Source of the DNA: Edaphochlamys debaryana
Lineage: Eukaryota > Chlorophyta > Chlorophyceae > Chlamydomonadales
Assembly (NCBI GenBank): GCA_016858145.1
Contig: JAEHOE010000172.1
Coordinates: 124,001-188,000, forward strand
DNA length: 64,000 nt
Direction of reading: 5' to 3'
The translations under genes and the position numbers were made by a program. The notes under the pieces are model-generated. The model searched no databases and was not told the DNA's origin. It saw nothing but the letters and a program-made list of their open reading frames with translations. Below, piece after piece: positions 11,879 through 22,818 of the stretch; position 1 is the stretch's first letter; every line of letters starts with the position of its first letter.

Positions 11879-12501
11879 GTCAAACCCCGACAGCTATCCG
11901 CTATGTACAGCGCGAGGGACGCGTGTCGGAGGAGTTTGCTCAGCGTTTGCTTTGGCCATTCAAAAGTGAGTTGGGGCCTGCGAGCCAAGTGATGTGGCAG
12001 GCTTTGAGTAGCGTATGGCCCCTGACTTGACGCGCCCGTGCTTATAAGCTGCCTGGGCCCCTGGGCCTTGGCACGTCCGTGTCGAAGGCGATCGAGCGAC
12101 TTCCTACCCCCTCTGGGCCCGCCCGCTCTATCCCGCCATTTCCGGACAGCTTGGCTCCGGTGCCCACAACCCGTGCATTCTCAACCCCTCATCGTCCGGA
12201 GGCTGCAGCTTGCAGCTGTGACCACCGTTGTACTTGCGCACCGCGAGGTGGCGAGTATGCGCCCGTGCGTCTGGTTCGTCCGTGTTCCCAAGTGAGATTC
12301 GACTCGGCAGGCTGTGAGTTGTTGTGCTGCTGTCGCTCATGACGGGTAACCATCCGCGCATCGACTGGTGCCAACCCTTGCCAACTAACCGCCATCGGTT
12401 CGTCCCCCCAAACCCCCGATCGCCTGCTACTGTATTTGCCTCTTCTGCATATGCTTCAGGACCGTGTGTGTGTCACAACCGATCGGTTACTTGCAGCCGA
12501 T
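11879..12501. other. Divergent promoter region, ankyrin gene / secreted LamG-PAN gene
   Basis: 623 bases between two start codons pointing away from each other, so both 5' UTRs and promoters should lie here. No convincing TATA box or other element was picked out by eye. Confidence 0.5.
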
Positions 12502-15500
12502 ATGGAGTGTGTGACCAGGCCACGCAGCATCATTCGCTGCAGCAGACGGGTGGCCGCAGGTCTCAGTAGTGGTTCAACCACATCCGCAAAGAAGCTGCTT
12601 CGGCCATCGACCGTGCTCCTATTGATCTGGCTGGGCGTCGGCGGTATCGATGCACAGAGTAAGTGTGGCGAGCGTACCAGAGCGGCCGTCGCTCTGGTCG
12701 GCACAGTCACTCCAGAAAATTGCAGAAAGATAGGATGCTATGCCCGCAACCCAACTGGCGCTGTGTCGCAGTGTGCGCTCGGACTGCGTGGGTTAACAAG
12801 GAACGCGAGAGCTAAAACGATGGCGTATCACCGCAGCTAGCGGAAGCACTCAGACTGTGCCTTGGTCTGTCGTCGGACTTTCTTGCCCGACAGCTTGGCT
12901 CGTTGGGTTCGAGTTTCGCGTGCGCTCGCTTTCGCGCTTGTGGCTCTACTGGCCTTGTAGCGTTACTACCTTACGAGCAGAACGTTAAACCCCGGCTTCG
13001 GCGCGCGACACGGCGGGGTTTCGGTGCCGCTCGCGTCCCCCTCTCTCGCAATGGTCCGCTGGCTTTCCCTGCCGCGACTTCCCCAGCCTCAAGCGCAGTA
13101 ACGAACTGGGCAGAGCTCCACCAGAGCAGAGCCTCCGCCGTCCGGGTCAGGACTGAAACTTAGGCAACCAGGGTCAACGCAGTTGCGGATGAGGTGGTCG
13201 AAAGTTGAGAACCGGTCTGAGTCGCTGCCTGCCTGTCATGGTTCATGACCCCGCCCCTCCCCGCCCCCCGGCCCATCCCGCCAGGCCCGTCACTGCCGCC
13301 GTCCCCGCCTCCATCCCCGCCTGCGCCTCCCCCTTGGCCCTTCGTGGCGGGCCTCAATGGTGCGCCCGCATACCGGGACGGAGGCGCTGTGGCGCTGCCC
13401 GCATCGATTGCTCAGACCCTTGAGAGGCCCGAAGAGGCCGGGCTACAACCTGGGCTGAGAGGCATGCATGCATGCCGGGTTGCCGCCATCGCTGATGCGG
13501 CGCCGGTCCCTAGCGGACGAAGGACAAAACCAGTCAAATCCAGTGCTGCCCGTGCAAACGTGGCAGGCAAGGGTTCCAGCCCGTCCCACCCGCACCCCCG
13601 CCCCCCCTCCCGGCCCCGCCCCGCCGTCCTCTCCGCCCAGGCGCGGCCACGGTCCTGCCCCCAGACCTGCGGTCCGAGTGCGCCCACTTTGACTCGGCCA
13701 GGAACGTGCTGGTGTCGCGATTCGACAGCAGTGCGGCGACGGCGTGGAGGGACCTGCAGGCAAGTGCGGTTCCGGGGACGCAGGGCGGGTGCACGCGGGG
13801 GATGCATGCCGCTGGTGCGGTCAGCTACGCATGCAAGAGAGTGGAAGGGCCTAGATAGGTCAGCATGAATGCTCCTCAGTCAGCTGGTTGCTCCTGCCAT
13901 CTGCAGCCGCTGACCTGTACAATCCCGTCCCTCCGCTACCCCCCTCCCTGCCTCCCGTGCTCAGTTTGGTGTGGCGGCCGGTAGGAACCAGTCGATCGCC
14001 TTTGAGGAGGTCGAGGGCGCTGCCGCCACGGCCTACAGCAACAGCACCGGCCCCCCCAGTGCGGGATGGACCCTGGACATGACCTCCGCCGCCGGTGTTC
14101 TCACCAGTGACCTGCCGAATTGGAGCACGGACCCCGCCGCCCCTTTCACCATCGTAGTTATCCAATCCCTCAAGGCCCGTGCCATCGACTGGCAAGCCAA
14201 CTACCTAATAGCCGAGCTAAGCTGTGCGGGCTCGCCAGGCTCGAGCGGCTTCCTGTTTGGTACCCGGGAGTCGTACATGTCGGGCGCTTTTCCGTGGAAT
14301 CTGGCCTTCGAGACGTCCAAGCCCGTGCCTGTGGAGTCCGGCTGGACGCTGCACGCCTTCGTCCGGCGGAAGGGCGGCCGGGAGGGCGCGTACTACTACG
14401 CCGGAGCGAGCGGCGGCATCGCGCTGCGCGAGGCCTTCACCGGCCAGCCCCCCATGTCGATTGGGCCCGACCGCTTCACGGTGGGCACATCCAAGTGCAT
14501 GAGCACCGCCAAGAGCCGCACGCAGCTGGGCGTGGTGCTGGTCTACAATCGTGCCCTCAGTGTGACGGACCTCAAGCGGATCCAGGAGACGTACGCGCGC
14601 CGCTTCGGCTGGTCGTCAGGAGGTGAGGCCTTTGGTGTCTCGGCTGGGCATCTCGAGTGGGAGTGCACCTTGCTTGGGGCCTTGCGAAAGGCTACGCTAG
14701 TCGGATGGCTGCGCATTAGAACCTGGCGTTGGAAGCACACTGACCCCGCCCTGCCCTTCCATGATGGAGCATGCAGGCCCCAGCAGCCTCGTGTGCATTC
14801 CTGGCATAGACATGAAGGGGAACCCCCTGTCGGATACGGCCGTGCCGAGTACAGTGGCCCCCAACGCAACGGCCTGCCAGGCGGCGTGCGCCAGGAACGC
14901 ATCGTGCGAGTTCAGCGTGTTCGATCCGGCTGCTGGGCCCTGTGAGTGCGACGGGTGCGTCGAAGGAAGGGGGCACGCACGGGGCTCTCTCGACAGCCCC
15001 TGAGTCGGGTCTCCCACCATGCTCAACCCCTCGGTTGTGGGGGCCCCCCTGCTGCTAGGGGCTCTGTGGGTGCGAACGCGTCTCGACAGACGCCCCTGTG
15101 CCGAGTCTCTCTCCCGCCGTGGCGCTTCACTGCCTGCCCTACCTGCTGCCCCCCTGCCAACCCGGTGCAGGCTGGCTGCGGCGAAGCGCCGTTAATGGGT
15201 CTGCGGGCACCAACGCTGGCTCCGCCTCCGCCACCACCTGCTTCAGCCGCCCCAACTACGGAAACTACTACTGCATCCCCTCCTGGTGAGCCACCCTGAA
15301 GGCGAAAAGCTTGCTCGTTGTTCTGTTCTGTGGCCGTGTAGGGGGGCGGCTCGATGTGAGGCCACGCCTGGCCAGACAGCAGGCTTCCCGCCCAGCTGGC
15401 GCGCCCTACGCCAGGGGTCAAGTCTTTTGGTACTTCATCGCCGCTCGCCACCCCGCAGGGACATCAAGGGCTCATTCATCCGGACGCTCAGTTCGACGGA

Positions 15501-18500
15501 CAAGAGCACGTGCCTGGGGGCATGCGACCGCGACCCCACATGCCAGTGAGCCGACGGCGGCGAGGCCGGGGATCACCATTACCACTGGCCTAGTAGCTAT
15601 GGCCTACAAGGAGGCCAGGAGGCGGCTAGAGGTTTTGGCATGGAAGGGCCTGGAAGGGCAGACTCTAGATGGATGCTGGCTTGTTCCACGATGGTTGACG
15701 GTGGTCGCCATGCAAGCATGCGTGTGCCGTTGGCCTCAGGTTTGCGGCAGTCGCGTCCGGCACAGACGATTGCATCCTCAGGAGGGACATCTTCACTGGA
15801 GCGGTTGGGACCACACAGCAAAACCTCGGCCGGGGCGCGGCCTATGAGACCTGCATCAAGGCCCGGGTGCACCGTGAGTGGCAGTTCATTCGACTGGCAC
15901 TGCACTAGAGCAGCAGCGGAGGCCTGGGGTCATCAATTCAGTGCAGGAATGCGCGGGGACAGGGGGGCCGAGCGCGCTGCCCTTGCGTCTCGGAGGTCAA
16001 ACAAACCGGCCCCGGCTCCAGCCACACACACCCGCTCGTGCGCCCCTTCCTGCAGCTTTTGCCGTGGAGTGCGGCAAATGGACCAAGGGAGGCCCCGGGG
16101 AGACACGGCTGCAGAAGGACTGCGGTGGGTCCGTGTCGTGATCCACGCAGGATCCACGCAGCATCCACGGCAGGATCCACGCAGGATCCACGGCAGCGGA
16201 CTCCATGCTGAGGCAGCCGTGGGCATGGTTTGCAAGGGCAACGGCTCGCTAAGCCCGCCCAATGCAGCAACGTCCCTAACCTAACTCGAGCCCCATGCCC
16301 CTACCCGCCGCGACCCCTCCTTCCCCGCTCCAGACGGCGACGGGCTCCTGGACGCTGTTCTGTTCGACACGACCGGGGCCCGAGGGGTGGCGCTGAGCAC
16401 CCGGGGGTGCAGCACGGCGGACGCCAACACGGGCTATCCCGACGCACCTGCGTCCGCCTGCCCTGCGGTGCTGGGCGCGCTGTGCCCCAAGCCGCCCGGC
16501 GACTGGTGCCCCGGCGGCAAGGTGCTGCAGCTGGATTGCGGTGGGTACATTACGTACCTGCATGCTGGGTGGCTGCTTCACACATGGGCGGGATGCAGAC
16601 CTGATTCGTTCGACGTCCACCCCACGCACGGCACCCCAGCCGGTACTGGCAGCAGCAGCTACGGCTCTTCGGGCATTGTATGTCCCCCGGGGCACCGCGC
16701 TTGAGCACTCGGCCCCCGTCCCTCTCGATCCCTCTCCGGCTGCATGCACGCAGACGCGGACGGCGTCAAGGACCTGGCCTGCGACCTGGAGGGCGACCGC
16801 AGCGCCCTGAGGGTGGTGCGCTCAGGGCTGGGCTGCTGGCCGGGCGCTGCGGACGCCTTCTGCCCTCCCCTCACCGCGAACGGTGGGTGGGCACGCATGC
16901 ATGCCGCCACGCACCGCCGTGCGCGCGGTACACACCGGTACCTGCAGGCTGGCAGCAGCTATCTAGCGGACCGTCTCGCTCGCCGCGGATGGTTCAGTTG
17001 GCGCAGGGCACAGAGCCGTGAGGTGCGCTGTCGCCCACGCTTGATTGCTTGCAGGTTCTTGCGGCTACCCCGCCGGCAACCTCTGCAGCGAGGGCCGCAT
17101 GCTAAGCGTGGACTGCAGTGAGTCATCGAGGGCGGGCCTGCGCTGACAGCTTGCGGTCGCATGCGGCTGGCTGGGCGCTTCGAACACGCTGCGGGGCAGC
17201 CGCTCCCCCGATAGGATAGCGACCAAGGCACGGACCCTCGGTTGACCGCACGCTTGCTTTGCTGAGGTATGCCTCGAGCGGGTTGCAGAGCTGTGCAACT
17301 ACTCCTGCCCTTGCTCCTGCTCCTGCTCAACCCCCGCAGACAATGACAACATCCGGGATTGGGTGTGCCTCGGCGCCGGAGGGCAGCGCGGCGTGGTGCC
17401 GTCGAGGGGCTGCGACCCCTCCCCCGCTGCGAGCGGGTACCCCCAGGCAGCGGACCGGTCCTGCCCGGTGTTATTTGGAGTGGGCGTCACCCTCCTGCCC
17501 CCCGTGCCGCCGACCCCGCCCATGCCGCCGCGCCCTCCGCCTCCCCGGCCGCCCCCACCTCCCTTTGGTACGTCACGGCCTCTTGCGTGCTTCTATTGCG
17601 GCGGTTTGACGCCTTTCGGAGGCGAGAGGGGTGTCCACGTGACGCGGAGGGAAGGATCACGAGCTCGCGAAGGGCGCTGCACCAGGGGTAGGGTGAAACA
17701 CGTCAAGCGGAAACCCACGTCCTCCGTTACTTTCCTCACCCACGCGCAAGCTGACCCGCTCCCACCCCCTCACCTCGTGCCGGCCCCCAAGGCTGCGTGG
17801 CCTACCCTGGCTACTCCCACCAGCTGGGGGTGGACCACCCGGGGGACGACCTGGGCAACCTGGGCTCGGAGGCGGCGGCCCGCGCCGCCTGCAGCTCGCG
17901 CCCAGACTGCCGTGGGTTCACCAGCCTGGGGCGGATCAAGAGCACCGTGGTCGGCACGATGCTGGACAACCCGGCGCTGTGCCTCTATACCAAGATCGAT
18001 TCGAGTGAGCGGTGCGGGGTGGCCATGTGCGAATTGCGTGTGGTCAATGGCTTGAGTACGGTACAGGGTGGCTAGCTCTGGCCTGGCTCCATCCGCTGAG
18101 CGACGACCCACATTGAAACGGCCCATGGGCCCCGCCCCCCATGCCCTTCCCCGCCCCGCCCCGCCCCGCCACAGCCTGCCCATCCGTTTCGGGGTTCACG
18201 GTTCATAGCGACCTAGACCGCCCCGGGGACAACATCGGTGGCCCCCTCGGCTCCCTCGCCGCTGCGGCCAGCGCCTGTGCGGTGACGCCTGGCTGCCGCG
18301 GCTACACGAGCACCGGCTTCCTGAAGAGCACGCCCCTGCCCACCACGACGTACGCCCACCCGGTCTGTCTGTACGCCCAAATCACCGGTGAGGAGTGTTG
18401 TGGTGGTGGTGGCGCGGCTAAGGGTGTGGAGTTTGTAGAGGGCTGCTCAGATCCAAGGAAACGTAGGCTGCGTGGGCTTTGTGCGCACTGGGAAGGAGGG

Positions 18501-19945
18501 CGGGTGGCTAGTCGGGGCGTGAGGGGCTGCTCTTGTGCGCCAGGAAGGCCGTAAGCAAGATGCGTTGCCTTCTGTAAGCCAGCATGGCGCGGCTGACGAC
18601 GACAGGCTTGTCCGAGTTCCGCTTGTTAGGGCACGCAGCGGCCCGTGCGTGGCCCTGCCGCGGATGGCCCCGTCCAACCGACTCACCCGGCCCCCGCCCC
18701 TGCCCCATCCTCGTCGCATGCCAGTTTGCCCCATGGACCCGGGGCCGCCCATGGGGGATAACTTTGACTCAGCCCTGTATGAAGTGTACCCAGGTAAGTG
18801 ATGGCTGCTCGTGGCTGCGCTGGAACGGCTGGATGGGCTAGCCATGGCTAGACGCTAGAGGGACATGAAACGTGGTCGACGTGGTATGACAGGGGCTATG
18901 ACGATTACGGGCGTGTGCTGGGTTCGCGCTCGGGGAGCCCTGGTTTGATTGACCCTGCTCCGGCAGCGTCCCAGCCCCGACGATGGTGTCATGCCGATTT
19001 CAGCTTTGGCTTGGTCTCGTCCCCGCTCCCCCCCCCCCCGCCCGTGCCCCCTTCCCGCCGGTCACTTGTCAGACGCGGACCACGTAGGGGATGATCTGGC
19101 CACAACGCCCCTGAGCGCCGCGCACGATGCCTGCCAGGCAGGAGGGGTGACACCGGGGTGGAATCGCGTCCGGGCGTGTGGCACAGGATCCGCGGGGGGC
19201 GTTGGACCTAGGTTTGGACGAGCGATTCGCCCATTGGACCCTCCCAATCCGCACCCCCTCCAGGCTGACAACTTTTGTGCCGCATTCAACCTAAACGGCC
19301 AACTCAAAAACGTGGACGGCTCGCCCAATGCCTACGCGTACGGCGTCTGCCTGTACGTCAGGAAGCCGAACGGTGAGCAGGGGCGCGAGGGAGTGAGCTC
19401 CTCTGGCCACGAGCCATGGCGCGTGCACATGCGTACATCCTGGCGAGGAGCCGATGGGGGTCCCGGGGATACGATACAATACTGTAGGCCGAGGTACTAC
19501 GAATTACTACAAGCGTGTTGTGTATCCTTGGCCCCCTGTTGTGCCACTGCCCGGGCGGGTGATGTGCTGCCGAGCCAGCACATCGTGCCTTGAGCGACCG
19601 ACTCCGCCACCTCAAGTCCCAATTGGTGAGGAACGCACGGGCCTTGCCCGTCCCTCCTCCCCTCATCCGCCCGCAGTCTTCTGCTTTGATATCAGCACTA
19701 CCCAGGAGCCGTACAACCTCACGGCAAGCAAAATTGCCGTGGGACCCTCAAGGCAAGGCACCATGCCAACCTTTACAGCGGCGCAGGTCTGCCATGAGGC
19801 CGATAACTTTCTCTGCCAATACCTATCCTGCGACACGAGCGACGGACCCTGCACCCTGTACGAGTTCAACGAGCTCTCTGAGACGAGGTTTAAGTTCGAC
19901 GCATGTTTCTACGAGAAGATGTTTCCCGGGTTTAATGGTGGGTAG
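12502..19945 (+). CDS. Secreted multi-module protein: SPPP linker, LamG-like domain, D-x-D-G modules, PAN/Apple-like modules
   Basis: Nineteen exons join in phase to 1,073 codons plus stop: 12502-12658, 13285-13461, 13665-13759, 13965-14622, 14777-14941, 15171-15285, 15459-15545, 15740-15873, 16056-16124, 16334-16540, 16754-16882, 17055-17117, 17340-17567, 17792-18004, 18175-18387, 18725-18793, 19073-19137, 19264-19372, 19677-19945. Exon 1 ends in a hydrophobic segment (STVLLLIWLGVGGIDA) that fits a signal peptide or signal anchor. A short SPPPSPP linker follows, then a concanavalin A/LamG-like domain (exons 2-4, ending near YNRALSVTDLKRIQETYARR). After that come small Cys-rich modules. Three begin with acidic motifs DGDGLLDAV, DADGVKDLAC and DNDNIRDWVC; others look PAN/Apple-like (VDHPGDDLGNLGSEAAA and LDRPGDNIGGPLGS, each followed by C-R-G-(F/Y)-T-S). 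Most later introns are in phase 1. Probable extracellular-matrix or surface protein; function unknown. Confidence 0.75.
13965..14622 (+). other. LamG/concanavalin A-like domain exon
   Basis: One 658-base exon carries most of a beta-sandwich lectin-like domain: FTIVVIQSL, a central SGWTLHAFVRRK strand, and the closing LGVVLVYNRALSVTDLKRIQ motif that is typical of LamG-type domains. Assignment is by motif only. Confidence 0.55.
16139..16200. repeat. Short tandem repeat GGATCCACGCA in an intron
   Basis: Five imperfect 11-13 base units containing GATCCACG lie in the intron after the exon ending at 16124. The array is non-coding. Confidence 0.85.
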
Positions 19946-20045
19946 CCGTAGCCAGTAGGGTAGCGGGTGGGGTGGGGTGGGGGTGGGGGCAGGTAGGCGG
20001 GGGCTGCGCCGGTTCAGGGACCCTGTGTTCGGTCTCCGCGGCACT

Positions 20046-20050
20046 TGTAA
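20046..20050 (+). terminator. TGTAA polyadenylation signal of the LamG-PAN gene
   Basis: The green-algal poly(A) signal TGTAA lies about 100 bases after the stop codon at 19945, which supports that stop as the true gene end. Confidence 0.6.
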
Positions 20051-22818
20051 GCAACAATTTGTCCATCTATGCTGCGCTCTAGATTCGCTTTGCTAGCACC
20101 AGAAACAATGGGCGAGAAGCGCTGCCGCAGCGCCACCGGCGCGCGCTCGCCAGCCGGCACCCGCACGCTCGCGCTCCCCCTCGCCAGCCGCGAAGAGCCA
20201 GCGCGCCGCACCCGATCGCTGCAAATGGCGAGGGCGAGGGAGCTCGCGGGTGGACTCGCACCCGCAGGACGCAGCTGGGCGCCTTGTACGACATTCGCAT
20301 CTCCGGCTGGCGTTGAACCAGGCTCATGGGCCGGGGGGGGGCGCGGGGAGGGGCGCAGGCACTCCACATCCAGCGCGGCCACATCCAGCGCGGCCACGCA
20401 CGCTCGATCTGCAGCATCTATAGGTCTGGCTGAAGGTCCATCTGCGACTGAACGGCCCCCGGACAAGGTGTCGCAGTGCCCGAGATCGCGGGTTGCTAGC
20501 GATTGCGCCCCGGGGCCGCCCGCGCAGCAGCCGCGGCGGCTTTTCAAGTCCAAGTTCCTGGAGCACTGGAAGGAGCGCGACGTGGTGAATCGGAGGCTCT
20601 GGGCCGAACATTGCTCTGGAGATTTGGCGAGCACCGCCTTGCACTCTGCGGTGGCGGCCTGGATTGTGCCAGCACGAGGTCGAGGTGGTAGAAGGGTGCA
20701 TTAGGGTGCCTCCTGGTCGCAGACCTCGACTGCCCCGTGGAGGGGCGCGGCACGGAGCGGGGCTCGTGCGTGCCTCCTCGCTGCTCTCGGGGCGCTCTGT
20801 TGGGGGGTATGGAGGCTCGGGCCCGGCTTCAGACCGGCATTCCGCTGCCTGGGGCGGGTTACACCACTTGCTGGGTGCCGCCTATCTTGTGTCCCTAGGT
20901 TTCGGGTAGTTTACTGGGGGCATGGGCCCCTTCTACCCCCCTCGACTATTTCCTGACTGACGGCTTCCTGTTCGACTGATTATGCCTGTTAGGCCCTGCT
21001 GAGTGGGAGGCTGCTGGCGGCTCTGTTGTAGCGCGGTGGTTGGCGAGTGACATAGGTCGTTTGAGAACGCCCTCTGAGGCGCCTGACGCGGTGAACACTG
21101 CCTGGGGTCGTTTGGGCGCTCGGTAGACGCCTGCCGCATGCCGTGCTCCTGGGCAAGGCTGGATTCCATTGACCTTGTTTGTGCTTCACTGAACACATTC
21201 CCCTTTGGCCCACGGCCCGTATGGGGGTTCACGGCTGGTACCATGTCCGTGTAACAACAACAACAGCGTCAGCGCAGTGGACGTCAACAAGGTGTGTCTG
21301 TCCTCCTCAGGACAGGGAATAGGGCTGAGCCCCAAACCCCGCGAGGCCGGGCAGCAATAGGGATAAGGAAACTAAAGCTTGTGGCATCGCGGGCTAGGCG
21401 TGAATCGCATGTTTATGTGTGACACAGGCACGCACGCACGCACGCACGCCAACACGGGGTAATCCCGGGGGGCTTCGCCGCCCGAAGAGCCTAACGGCGG
21501 CGGCTCAGCCCAAAAAGTGAAGCCACCTGCTGCCCCTAGCTCGTATGCCCGGCTTGCTAACTCGCTGCAACACGCCGACATGCGCACTGGTGATGCGCTA
21601 CGCTGAGGGGAGTTGGGTGGTGGCCGTTGGCGCAGAGGGCCCGGCCCTACGTCTGGAGGGCGTTCGGCAAGTTGCCAGTGCCATGGTGCTGCTTAGTGCT
21701 GTTACAAGAGGGCGCACGAGGGCGCGGCCTTGTGCACCAGTCGCCTGCCTCACCTGCCGGCTTGGCAGCGAGTTGAGCTCCGTTGAGCACCCCACCTGGC
21801 GCACCTGGCGTGCCGGCGCCCGAGAGGTGTCATGGAGCCCCACACCACAGCCCCTCCCACACCCAGCGGCCCGTATCGAGAGCTTTGCTTTGCTTCATTC
21901 TACTTATTGGTGTCGAGAACGGAGCAAACTTCTTGACCCGGCGCAATTCAACATCGTCAGAGGCACCAGTTCGGGCCCCTCGTCTGAATAGTGCTGCATG
22001 TATCATTGATAAAAACAGCATATTCAAGTGAAGTGGAAAGCGTCCGTCATCTTTGCGAGCGAGAGCTCCCGCGACAGCTTGGTCATACCTCGCATAACCT
22101 CGCCCTCCCTATCAACAGGTTAATATGAGCAACCGCGTACTTCACTTAGATGCGCGTTAAGAAGGGACTTCTTGCGGAGCAGGGCGAGCTCTCAACACGG
22201 TCCTGGTCAATCGGTCCGGCGGGGGCAGGGGGCAGAACGAGCGTGAGGCCACCCTCACGTGCCACAGACGCCTCCTGCAACGTCTTCCTGCCATCCTCCG
22301 CCTGCAGGCTTACCTGGGGGGCCAGCAGTGGCGGAGACCATAGGCGGGCGGGGGCCGGCAGCGACCCCGAGTCTGCCTCCCAGCATGTTTCGACATGCAA
22401 CTGGTCATGAGAACTGGGCTTCTTGCCTTGCAAATGAATAATCCGCGGGGACGACTCTGTGGCTACGGACAGCGACATTGCTTGTACAGACCACGGGTCA
22501 AGAACGTACCCGAATCTTGCAGCGGGAGCTGCCTGCAGCAGCATCGTGTTGCGAGCACTGAGGTACACATACAGCCTGTCGACGTAGCAGCTCGCGGCAA
22601 GGCGAACGGTCCTAACGGTCTCCGGTATGCGCACCAATTACGTCGGGGAACGCCGTTGCCACGAGCAGCGCTACACAGGCTGTGATAGCTTACACTAGAG
22701 GACGACCTTCTTTTGGTGCAGGCAGTGTCTTTTCGAATATGGCCTGTCGCCTCCGCGGCGCCGTCGGTGCGCATAAGCGCCCGCGAGCAGACCTGGGGCC
22801 TTGTGACAGTGTGTAGTG
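20051..22818. other. Intergenic region upstream of cyclase copy 2
   Basis: About 2.8 kb without a supported gene. It includes a CACG microsatellite at about 21428-21449. An open frame at 20069-20704 (plus) and one at 22637-22146 (minus) have mildly protein-like stretches but no start, splice or domain support. The promoter of cyclase copy 2 should lie at the right end. Confidence 0.5.

Noticed and set aside
20069..20704. Plus-strand open frame of 211 codons after the LamG-PAN gene
   Set aside because: It lies past the stop, next to a TGTAA signal that ends the gene at about 20.05 kb, and lacks domain or splice support.
22146..22637. Minus-strand open frame with protein-like stretches (YVLDPWSVQAMSLSV)
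   Set aside because: It starts at TTG straight after a stop, has no acceptor site, and no family was recognised; too weak to call.
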